From Solirubrobacteraceae bacterium (GTDB lineage: Bacteria > Actinomycetota > Thermoleophilia > Solirubrobacterales > Solirubrobacteraceae), in NCBI GenBank assembly GCA_019683665.1, contig JADGIB010000142.1, positions 1 to 8,842 on the forward strand: DNA of 8,842 bases. The letters run 5' to 3'. A model generated the notes under the pieces. That model saw only the letters and a list, made by a program, of their open reading frames with translations, searched no databases and was not told where the DNA came from. This document shows positions 1-5,759 of the stretch, piece after piece; the first letter of the stretch is position 1; every line of letters begins with the position of its first letter. A program made the translations under genes and the position numbers.

Positions 1-41
1 ACTGCCTAGCGGCGGCCGCGGCAGATGTGTATAAGAGCCCG
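1..41. other. Library adapter remnant (Tn5/Nextera mosaic end) at contig edge
   Basis: Bases 23-37 read AGATGTGTATAAGAG, an exact match to the first 15 of the 19 bases of the hyperactive Tn5 mosaic end used in tagmentation libraries; the last four bases (ACAG) are replaced by CCCG. A NotI-type octamer GCGGCCGC lies just before it at 12-19. The AT-rich 15-mer stands out sharply from the surrounding GC-rich sequence. Native DNA therefore probably begins around base 38-42. Everything to the left, and the last dozen codons of the minus-strand gene that runs through it, should not be trusted. Confidence 0.9.
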
Positions 42-559
42 GCCGGGCGCCGCCGGGCGCCGGCGGCGAGCAGGACCGCGTCGGCCAGCGGCGACCCGAG
101 CCCGGGCTCGTCGCCGACGGCGAGGACGTCCCCGCCGACGTCGACGAGCGCGACGCGGTCGCAGCCCAGCCGCGCGCAGGCGTCGTCGAGCGCGGCGGCC
201 ACCCCGGCCGGGCCGGGGGTCGGGTCGACGAGCAGGACCGGCTCGCCGAGGACGCCCGCCAGGCGCGACTCGGCGAAGGCGAAGCCGCCGGGGCCGGTCG
301 TGTGCGGCCGCGCCCAGGCGACCGCGCCGTTCAGCGGCTCGTGGCCGTCGAGCTCGTCGAGGCGCCGCGGCCCGGGGAGCGGGTCCACGACGCGGCGCTC
401 CCAGGTCAGCCCGCCGCAGACCGCGTCCGCGCCGAAGCGGCGGGCGAGGTCGGCGACGACGAGCGTGCCGACGCAGTCACCGCCGCCGCCGATCCCGACG
501 CACAGGACGCGCCGGGCGTCGCGCAGGATGCCGTCGAGGCTCCTCTCGGGGTCGGCCAT
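2..559 (-). CDS. DUF1152 family protein, N-terminal part (runs off left edge)
   Basis: Minus-strand ORF open to the window edge, about 173 native residues before it enters adapter sequence. It opens MADPERSLDGILRDARRVL and continues VGIGGGGDCVGTLVVADL (from about residue 21), a glycine-rich loop typical of DUF1152. Then come CGGLTWERRVVDPLPGPRR (about 48-66), LLVDPTPGPAGVA and VDVGGDVLAVGDEPGLGSPL, all hallmarks as I know the family. Full-length members have roughly 300 residues, so the C-terminal half is missing. Biochemical function is unknown; the glycine loop suggests nucleotide or phosphate binding (inference). An in-frame ATG at 601 would add 14 residues and lie 6 bases after the DUF1802 stop. 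Neither start has a clear Shine-Dalgarno; 559 is preferred because family members usually have a short lead-in to the glycine loop. Probably cotranscribed with the DUF1802 gene. Confidence 0.85.
   Translation of the reverse strand, partial: MADPERSLDGILRDARRVLCVGIGGGGDCVGTLVVADLARRFGADAVCGGLTWERRVVDPLPGPRRLDELDGHEPLNGAVAWARPHTTGPGGFAFAESRLAGVLGEPVLLVDPTPGPAGVAAALDDACARLGCDRVALVDVGGDVLAVGDEPGLGSPLADAVLLAAGARRRPAGLLYTSAAAAARQ
42..61. repeat. Tandem 10-mer GCCGGGCGCC x2
   Basis: The decamer GCCGGGCGCC occurs twice head to tail, at 42-51 and 52-61, directly beside the adapter remnant and inside the DUF1152 frame. Ten is not a multiple of three, so a spurious extra copy would shift the frame near the edge. 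It may be ordinary GC-rich coding sequence or a contig-end assembly error; the sequence alone cannot decide. Confidence 0.5.
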
Positions 560-607
560 GGACCCGGGTCGACCCGATGGCCGCGTGTCGGAGCTGCCCA
601 TGCGGCG

Positions 608-1237
608 CTAGGCCAGCGCCAGCTCGCGCCCGCCGACGATCGCGCAGATCTCCTCGGAGGCGCGCTCGAACTCGTCGTCGGACAGGACCGGCGTGCCCTC
701 GAACGGGAGGTCGCGCTGGAGCTCCAGCCACGAGCGGCAGCCGAGGTACTCGTCCTTGACCTTGACGGTCACCGGACGGGGGATCCGGTAGACGCGCAGC
801 AGCAGCACGTGGAGCGGCTGCCGGCGCTTCCAGGCCAGCCGCTTCTCGGCGTAGTCGGGCGTCCACACGTAGTAGGGGGACAGCGCGTCGACGCGGCGGG
901 GGTCGTCGATCTGGAAGTGGCCGGCGATCTCGGCCCAGGCCCGGATGCGGACGCGGTCGGGCTGGTCGATCCCGCCGTCGAACCACAGCGAGTCCTCGGG
1001 GGTCTCGCCGTCGGGCCACACGCCCTCCTCCAGCGCGCGCCGCAGCTCCGGCTGGTGGGAGGCGCGCACGCAGTCGCCGCGTTGGTGGTCGAACGTCGGA
1101 TAGAGGAAGAAGCGGTCGTGCTCGAGCCGGAACTGCTTGTCGCTCTCGCGGACTCCGCCCTTCCGGAGGGTCACCAGCTGCTCACCTTCGGCAAGCGCCC
1201 GGACGGTGACCGCCCATTCCTTGAAGGCAGGAGGCAT
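608..1237 (-). CDS. DUF1802 family protein
   Basis: Complete 209-residue cytoplasmic-type protein with no signal peptide or membrane segment. The N-terminal block AFKEWAVTVRALAEGEQLV (residues 4-22), followed by LRKGGVRE (24-31) and FFLYPTFDHQ (43-52), is the signature I associate with DUF1802, a family of unknown function found in actinobacteria, cyanobacteria and relatives. The middle and C-terminal parts are rich in Arg, Trp and acidic residues (for example EDSLWFDGG and YYVWTPDY). The ATG at 1237 is used because the family motif starts four codons later. No good Shine-Dalgarno is visible; the 11 bases before the ATG on this strand are CCTTCCTTTTC. The stop codon TAG (608-610) lies 6 bases before an alternative ATG of the DUF1152 gene in the same frame, so the two are probably one transcription unit. 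Family call is fairly sure; role unknown. Confidence 0.85.
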   Translation of the reverse strand: MPPAFKEWAVTVRALAEGEQLVTLRKGGVRESDKQFRLEHDRFFLYPTFDHQRGDCVRASHQPELRRALEEGVWPDGETPEDSLWFDGGIDQPDRVRIRAWAEIAGHFQIDDPRRVDALSPYYVWTPDYAEKRLAWKRRQPLHVLLLRVYRIPRPVTVKVKDEYLGCRSWLELQRDLPFEGTPVLSDDEFERASEEICAIVGGRELALA

Positions 1238-1270
1238 GAAAAGGAAGGTTCGGGTTCAGGACGACGAAAG

Positions 1271-1314
1271 TCCCGCGCGTGCGTCGGGGAGAGACGGCCC
1301 GTCAGCGCGCGGGA
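1271..1314. repeat. Inverted repeat in the gap upstream of the DUF1802 gene
   Basis: Nine-base perfect arms TCCCGCGCG (1271-1279) and CGCGCGGGA (1306-1314) enclose 26 bases. Inside the loop is a second perfect palindrome, GACGG-C-CCGTC (1293-1303). The structure lies 34 bases upstream of the DUF1802 ATG on the minus strand, so it could fold in that gene's leader, act as an operator, or help terminate transcription from the dehydrogenase gene. No U-rich tail follows. In DNA this GC-rich, 9-base arms are moderately but not hugely unlikely by chance. Confidence 0.45.
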
Positions 1315-1324
1315 ACGTGCGGCC

Positions 1325-1354
1325 ATCGTTGCAGACGCACACGCGGTTGTCCAA
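1325..1354 (-). promoter_or_regulatory. Weak candidate promoter for the DUF1802-DUF1152 unit
   Basis: On the minus strand TTGGAC (1354-1349) is followed after 18 bases by AACGAT (1330-1325). Both are only about half matches to housekeeping -35 and -10 consensus, but spacing is acceptable and position fits a leader of roughly 80 bases before the ATG at 1237. The leader would contain the inverted repeat at 1271-1314. I found no TANNNT element closer to the gene. Confidence 0.2.
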
Positions 1355-1357
1355 ATA

Positions 1358-1375
1358 CCCCCACCCATTAGGGGG
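1358..1375 (-). terminator. Small C5/G5 hairpin over the dehydrogenase stop codon
   Basis: CCCCC (1358-1362) and GGGGG (1371-1375) flank the 8-base spacer ACCCATTA, which holds the TAA stop of the dehydrogenase gene (1368-1370). On the minus strand the stem is followed by TATTTGG, a poor U-tract, so this is at best a weak terminator for the hyu operon. The pattern of a G-run and C-run with A/T-rich flanks also loosely recalls operators of the CsoR/FrmR repressor family, but no such regulator is in the window. Confidence 0.25.
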
Positions 1376-2219
1376 AAACGGCTGGCCGGCCGGCCAATCC
1401 GTCCACGACCTCCTTGACAGCCGCGAAATCGGCCTCCCCGAGCCCGCGCGCCATGCCGCCCTCCAGCAGCTCGCCCGCCGCCGCGGCGGCCGGGAACGGC
1501 GCGTGCGCCTCATGCGCCTGCTCCAGGCAGAGCCGCACGTCCTTGAGCATCTGCTCGAGCTTGAACAGCGTCGTGTAGTCGCGCTCGGCCATCGGCCGCG
1601 CCTTCAGGTCGACCATCCGCGAGGCCGACGCCGTCGCGCCGAGCAGCTCGATCAGGGCGTCGAGGTCGAGGCCGCAGCGCTCGCCGACGAGGAGCGCCTG
1701 CGCGAGCGTCGCCGCGTTCGCGGCCGCGACCGCGTTGGTGATGACCTTGATCGCCTGGCCGTGCCCGACCGGCCCGACGTGGACGATCCGCTCGCCCATC
1801 GCCCGCAGCAGCGGCATCGCCGCCTCGACGTCCTCCGGCGCGCCGCCGGCCATGATCGTCAGCGTCCCGCTCTCGGCCCCGGGGGTGGAGCCGCTCACCG
1901 GGGCGTCGATGAAGCGCCGCCCCTGCGCGAGCGCCCGCGCGGCCGGCGCGCCGATCGTCGACATGTCGATGCACAGCGGCTCGGTGATCCCGTCGAGCGC
2001 CCACGCGACCTGCTCGCCGTCGACGAGCATCGTGATGACGGCGTCGGCGCCCTCGGCGGCCTGCGCCGGGGTGCCGGCCGCCCGCGCCCCGTGCCGCTCG
2101 GCCCAGGCCTCGGCCTTGCCCGGCGTGTGCGTCCACACGGTCACGTCGTGGCCGGCCGCGACGACGTGGGCCGCCATCCGCGACCCCATGATCCCCAGTC
2201 CGCAGAACCCCACTCGCAT
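1368..2219 (-). CDS. NAD(P)-dependent beta-hydroxyacid dehydrogenase (HIBADH/GlxR family)
   Basis: Complete 283-residue protein, normal length for the 3-hydroxyisobutyrate dehydrogenase/tartronate semialdehyde reductase family. It has the N-terminal Rossmann fingerprint GLGIMGSRMA (residues 7-16), the substrate-loop motif DAPVSGSTPGAESGTL (105-120), the catalytic-lysine segment GHGQAIKVITN (K158), and the conserved FKLEQMLKDV (218-227, with K225-D226) of the all-helical C-terminal domain. Such enzymes oxidise or reduce a beta-hydroxyacid/semialdehyde pair with NAD(P). Substrate cannot be read from sequence: the second residue after G12 is Arg (R14), and the dinucleotide-selecting end of strand 2 reads VTVWTHTP, with no acidic residue, which hints at NADP (inference). 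It is the third gene of the hyu operon, 13 bases after hyuB, so it probably handles a product or intermediate of that pathway. No clear Shine-Dalgarno precedes the ATG. An imine reductase-like role is a less likely alternative. Confidence 0.93.
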   Translation of the reverse strand: MRVGFCGLGIMGSRMAAHVVAAGHDVTVWTHTPGKAEAWAERHGARAAGTPAQAAEGADAVITMLVDGEQVAWALDGITEPLCIDMSTIGAPAARALAQGRRFIDAPVSGSTPGAESGTLTIMAGGAPEDVEAAMPLLRAMGERIVHVGPVGHGQAIKVITNAVAAANAATLAQALLVGERCGLDLDALIELLGATASASRMVDLKARPMAERDYTTLFKLEQMLKDVRLCLEQAHEAHAPFPAAAAAGELLEGGMARGLGEADFAAVKEVVDGLAGRPAVSP

Positions 2220-2232
2220 GGCGGGCAGGATG

Positions 2233-3735
2233 TCACGCCGCGGACCCGGGCGGCGACCCGGCCGCGCCGTGGCCGCCGCCGCCGGGCGTCTCGATCGTCA
2301 GCCGCTGGCCCGCGCGCAGGACCCCGGTCGCCTTCGGGCCGACCGGCTCGCCGGCGACGAGGTTGCGCCCGCGCGCGCCGTCGGCGCCGCCCGCCGCGCC
2401 CGGCGGGGCGTGCCGGCGGCGCTCGGTGATGAGCGAGTACGTCACGTCCTCGAGCGCCTCGACCTCGCGCACGACGCCGTCGCCGCCGCGGAACGCGCCC
2501 GCCCCGCCCGACCCGCGCCGCAGCGCGTAGCGCGTCACCCGCAGCGGGAACGTCCGCTCGAGCGCCTCGACCGGCGTGTTGAGCGTGTTGCTCATCGCCA
2601 CGTGGACGGCGGACGGCCCGTCGGCGTCCGGGCAGGCGCCCTGCCCGCCGCCGAGCGTCTCGTAGTACGTGAAGCGCTCGTTGCCGAGCGTGAGGTTGTT
2701 CATCGTGCCCTGCCCGCAGGCGCGCCCGAACGCGCGCAGGACGAGGTCGGCGACGCGGCTGGAGGTCTCGACGTTGCCGCCGACGACCGCCGCCGGCGGG
2801 CGCGCGTTCAGGAGGCTGCCCTCGGGGGCGAGCACGCGGACCGGCCGGTGCGCGCCCGCGCTGGAGGGGATGTCGGGGTCGGTGAGGACGCGCACCGCGA
2901 AGACGCAGGCGCTGACCGTCACCGACAGCGGGCAGTTGAGGTTGCCGTCGTGCTGGGCGGCCGACCCGGCGAAGTCGAGGACGAGCTCGTCGCCGTCGAC
3001 GGTCGCGGCGACGCGCAGCTCGAGGTCCCCGTCGGGGGCCTCGAGGACGTCGGTCGCCGTGCGGGTCCCGTCCGGCAGCGCGGCCAGGCAGGCGCGGGTG
3101 CGCCGCTCGGCGTAGTCGAGGACCTCGGCGAACCCGGCCCGCAGCCCGTCGAGCCCGACCCGCTGGGCGAGCCGGCGCATCCGCAGCGCCCCGACGCGGT
3201 TGGCGGCCAGCTGGGCGCGCAGGTCGGCGCGGCGCTCCGCCGGCTGGCGCATCCGCGCGGTCAGCTCGTCGATCGCGGCCTCGTCGAGCACCCGCGGCGC
3301 GATGACGACCCCCTCCTCGTCGAGCGTGCGCGAGTCGGCCGGCATCGACCCGGGGATCCGCCCGCCGACGTCGGCGTGGTGCGCGCGCGAGGCGGCGAAC
3401 CCGAGCAGCTCGTTGCCCTCGGCGAAGACCGGCGTGATGACCGTGATGTCGGGCAGGTGGGTGCCGCCGCGGTAGGGGTCGTTGAGGATCCAGGAGACCC
3501 CGGGCCGGTGGTCCTCGTCGAGCACCGCCGCGACCGCCGTCGGCATCGCCCCGAGGTGGACGGGGATGTGCTCGGCCTGCATGACCATCTCGCCGCGGGC
3601 GTCGAACAGCGCGGTCGAGGCGTCGCGGCGCTCCTTGATGTTCGACGAGTGGGCCGAGCGGATGAGGACCGCGCCCATCTCCTCGCAGGCGGCGCGCAGC
3701 GCGCCGGCCAGGACCTGCAGCTCAATCGCGTCCAA
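2233..3735 (-). CDS. hyuB: Hydantoinase B/5-oxoprolinase family subunit
   Basis: Complete 500-residue protein, a little short of the usual 510-580. It shows the family opening DAIELQVL, then SNIKERRDAS (31-40), HIPVHLGAMP (56-65), NDPYRGGTHLPD (85-96) and SRAHHADVGG (116-125; His119, His120 and Asp122 are plausible metal ligands). The C-terminal glycine tract TPGGGGHG is also typical. HyuB is the partner of HyuA in ATP-dependent cyclic amide hydrolases (N-methylhydantoinase, 5-oxoprolinase) and in related carboxylases. The start is TTG at 3735-3733: the family motif begins at codon 2 and no ATG or GTG lies nearby upstream in a better position. GGTGATCC, an 8-base match to the extended anti-Shine-Dalgarno complement, directly abuts the TTG in normal register. 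The gene overlaps hyuA by 14 bases, so translation is likely coupled. Substrate is unknown; no hydantoin racemase or carbamoylase gene is beside it. Confidence 0.95.
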   Translation of the reverse strand: MDAIELQVLAGALRAACEEMGAVLIRSAHSSNIKERRDASTALFDARGEMVMQAEHIPVHLGAMPTAVAAVLDEDHRPGVSWILNDPYRGGTHLPDITVITPVFAEGNELLGFAASRAHHADVGGRIPGSMPADSRTLDEEGVVIAPRVLDEAAIDELTARMRQPAERRADLRAQLAANRVGALRMRRLAQRVGLDGLRAGFAEVLDYAERRTRACLAALPDGTRTATDVLEAPDGDLELRVAATVDGDELVLDFAGSAAQHDGNLNCPLSVTVSACVFAVRVLTDPDIPSSAGAHRPVRVLAPEGSLLNARPPAAVVGGNVETSSRVADLVLRAFGRACGQGTMNNLTLGNERFTYYETLGGGQGACPDADGPSAVHVAMSNTLNTPVEALERTFPLRVTRYALRRGSGGAGAFRGGDGVVREVEALEDVTYSLITERRRHAPPGAAGGADGARGRNLVAGEPVGPKATGVLRAGQRLTIETPGGGGHGAAGSPPGSAA

Positions 3736-5677
3736 GGATCACCGTCCCCGCCTCGTCGACCGCCCCCGACCAGCCGGGCGCGACGAGCAGCGTCGCCTCC
3801 GGCCCCTGCCACACGGCCGGGCCCGCCAGCCGCGCCCCGGGGGCGAGCTCGCCGACCCAGACGTCGGCCTCGACGGCCCGCCCGTCGATCGTCACCGCGC
3901 GCCGGCGGGCCGGCCCGCGCGCGCCGCCGGCGGCGGCGGGGGCCAGCGCCGGGCCGGGCTCGACCTCGGACACCTGGATCGTGACGAGCTCGACCTCGGC
4001 CTCCGGGTCGCGGTAGCCGTAGCGCTCCTCGTGGAGCGCGTGGAACGCCTCGCGCACGTCGCCCGCCCACGGCACGGTCAGCTCGAACGACTGGCCCGCG
4101 TAACGCAGGTCGAGCGCGACGCGGCGCTCGACGCCGGGCGCCGGCGGCCCGCCCGCGATCGCCTCGACCGCCCGGGCGATCGCCGCGTCGGTCAGCGCGT
4201 CGCCGGCGAGCATGACGCTGCGCCGGGTGTCGGTGCGGCGGTCAGCGACGGCGAGGCCGAGGGCCGACAGGACGCCCGACGCGCGCGGCACGACGATCCG
4301 GCCGATCCCGAGCTCGTCGGCGATCGCGGTCGCGTGCAGGCCGCCCGCGCCGCCGAAGGCCAGCAGCGCGTAGCCGCGCGGGTCGACGCCGCGCTCGACC
4401 GTCATCACCCGCAGCGCCCGGACCATCTCGGCGTTCGCGACCCGGACGATCCCCTCGGCGCAGGCGACCGGGTCGAGCCCGAGCCGGGCGGCGAGGCCGG
4501 CGACCGCCCGCTCGGCCGCGTCGCGGTCCAGGCGCACGCCGCCCGCGAGCTCGCCGTCGGGGTCGAGCCGGCCGAGCAGGAGGTTCGCGTCGGTGACCGT
4601 CGGCTCGGTCCCGCCGCGCCCGTAGCAGGCCGGGCCGGGGTCGGCGCCCGCCGAGCGCGGCCCGACCCGCAGCGCGCCGCCCGGGTCGCGCCAGGCGATC
4701 GAGCCGCCGCCGGCGCCGACCGTGTGGATGTCGACCGTCGGCAGCGCGAGCGGGCGGCCGCCGACCTCGCGGGCCGCGGTCTCGCGCACGGCGCCGCCGT
4801 CGACGACGCACACGTCGCACGACGTACCGCCCATGTCGAAGCACAGGAGGTCGCCGATCCCGGTCTGGCGGGCGACGAGGGCGGCCGCGGCGGCGCCGCC
4901 CGCCGGGCCGGAGAGGACGGTGAGGGCGGCGTGGGCGGCCGCCTCCTCCAGCGACGCGAGCCCGCCGCTGGACTGCATGATCCGCGGCCGCGGCAGCCCG
5001 GCGCCGGCGGCGCGGCCCGCGAGCGCGCGCAGGTAGGCGGCCAGCAGCGGCGACAGCGCCGCGTCGACCTCGGTCGTCGCCGCCCGCTCGTACTCGCGCA
5101 ACGTCCCGACGACGTCGTGCGACAGCGACACGTGGACGCCCGGCAGCCGGTCGGCGATCGCGGCGCCGAGCGCGCGCTCGTGCTCGGGGAACGCGTAGCT
5201 GTGCAGGAGGACGACGGCGACCGCCTCCGGCTCGACGGCGGCGAGCCGGTCGAGCACGGCCGCGATCCCGGCCTCGTCGAGCGGGCGCAGGATCCCGTCG
5301 GGGCCGGCCCGCTCGGGCACCGGGATGCGCCGCTGCGGCGGCGTCAGCGGCGCCGGGCGCGCCGCGCACAGGCGGTAGAGCTCCGGGCGCGCCTGGCGGC
5401 CGAGCTCGACGAGGTCGGTGAAGCCCTCGGTGGCGAGCAGGGCGGTGCGGGCGCCGCGGCCCTCGAGCAGCGCGTTCGTGGCGACGGTCATCCCGTGGGC
5501 GAACGCGCGCACGTCGGCGGCCGGCCGTCCGGCGCGCTCGAGCGCGGCGGCGACGGCGGCCATGACGCCCTCGGACTGGTCGTGCGGCGTCGTCGGCGCC
5601 TTCGCCGTCACGAGGCGGCCGTCGACGGCCAGCACCGCGTCCGTGAACGTCCCTCCGACGTCGACTCCGAGCAGCAT
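3722..5677 (-). CDS. hyuA: Hydantoinase A/5-oxoprolinase family subunit (ATP-binding)
   Basis: Complete 651-residue protein, within the usual length. It has the acetate-kinase/actin-type ATPase fold signatures: phosphate-1 loop GVDVGGTFTDAV (residues 4-15), AHGMTVATNALLEG (60-73), LSGPAGG (255-261), phosphate-2 loop FDMGGTSCDV (280-289), then VGAGGGSIA (320-328) and SAGADPGPACYGRGG (342-356). Later come FGGAGGLHA and the C-terminal region RYAGQSFELTVPW and ERYGYRDPEAEV. The family activates an amide or carbonyl with ATP; with HyuB it opens hydantoin- or oxoproline-like rings, or carboxylates ketones. It is the first gene of the operon hyuA-hyuB-dehydrogenase. The ATG at 5677 starts the glycine motif after three codons, so an upstream start is unlikely. 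A TAGGGT element sits 9 bases before the ATG, giving a leader of about 3 bases. A large hairpin separates the gene from the one upstream. Exact substrate unresolved. Confidence 0.96.
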   Translation of the reverse strand: MLLGVDVGGTFTDAVLAVDGRLVTAKAPTTPHDQSEGVMAAVAAALERAGRPAADVRAFAHGMTVATNALLEGRGARTALLATEGFTDLVELGRQARPELYRLCAARPAPLTPPQRRIPVPERAGPDGILRPLDEAGIAAVLDRLAAVEPEAVAVVLLHSYAFPEHERALGAAIADRLPGVHVSLSHDVVGTLREYERAATTEVDAALSPLLAAYLRALAGRAAGAGLPRPRIMQSSGGLASLEEAAAHAALTVLSGPAGGAAAAALVARQTGIGDLLCFDMGGTSCDVCVVDGGAVRETAAREVGGRPLALPTVDIHTVGAGGGSIAWRDPGGALRVGPRSAGADPGPACYGRGGTEPTVTDANLLLGRLDPDGELAGGVRLDRDAAERAVAGLAARLGLDPVACAEGIVRVANAEMVRALRVMTVERGVDPRGYALLAFGGAGGLHATAIADELGIGRIVVPRASGVLSALGLAVADRRTDTRRSVMLAGDALTDAAIARAVEAIAGGPPAPGVERRVALDLRYAGQSFELTVPWAGDVREAFHALHEERYGYRDPEAEVELVTIQVSEVEPGPALAPAAAGGARGPARRRAVTIDGRAVEADVWVGELAPGARLAGPAVWQGPEATLLVAPGWSGAVDEAGTVILGRD

Positions 5678-5686
5678 CGGCCCGGC

Positions 5687-5692
5687 ACCCTA
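5687..5692 (-). promoter_or_regulatory. Candidate -10 element of the hyu operon
   Basis: On the minus strand TAGGGT fits the actinobacterial -10 pattern TANNNT. It ends 9 bases before the hyuA ATG, which would put the transcription start about 3 bases before the start codon: an almost leaderless mRNA, with the same geometry as at nadB in this window. No convincing -35 hexamer is visible; that region (about 5710-5715) falls inside the hairpin at 5700-5755. There is no strong Shine-Dalgarno for hyuA, which fits near-leaderless expression. Confidence 0.4.
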
Positions 5693-5699
5693 ACGGCGC

Positions 5700-5755
5700 C
5701 GGCACGCGACGCGCGGCCGCCGGGCAGGCGGCGGTCGCGTGTCGCCGGCGTGCCG
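5700..5755 (-). terminator. Strong GC hairpin between the Cys/His protein gene and hyuA
   Basis: Inner arms 5706-5722 and 5729-5745 pair over 17 positions around a 6-base loop (5723-5728). Fifteen are Watson-Crick and two are A-C mismatches on minus-strand RNA, or G-U pairs on plus-strand RNA. Outer arms 5700-5706 and 5749-5755 extend the stem by six or seven more pairs past a small bulge. It begins 5 bases after the TAG stop of the upstream gene (5762-5760) and ends before the hyuA -10 candidate. There is no U-tract, so if it terminates it would be the tail-less type proposed for actinobacteria. It may equally be a transcript-stabilising structure. Confidence 0.6.
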
Positions 5756-5759
5756 CCGG

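Noticed and set aside
12..19. NotI-type octamer GCGGCCGC as a cloning junction.
   Set aside because: Eight G/C bases occur often by chance at this GC content. Only the adjacent mosaic-end match is strong evidence of an artefact.
1353..1380. CsoR-type metal-sensor operator.
   Set aside because: The C-run/G-run pattern is loose and there is no CsoR-like gene, copper or formaldehyde detoxification gene in the window.
1236..1420. A plus-strand small ORF opening MKRKVRVQDDES with AGGAGG just before its ATG.
   Set aside because: AGGAGG is only one base from the ATG, too close to work, and the frame runs straight into the antisense of the dehydrogenase gene. The same AGGAGG bases are coding sequence of the DUF1802 gene.
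1735..3984. A 749-residue plus-strand open frame over the dehydrogenase and hyuB genes.
   Set aside because: It is an antisense shadow of two clearly identified genes, with a biased composition and no recognisable domain.
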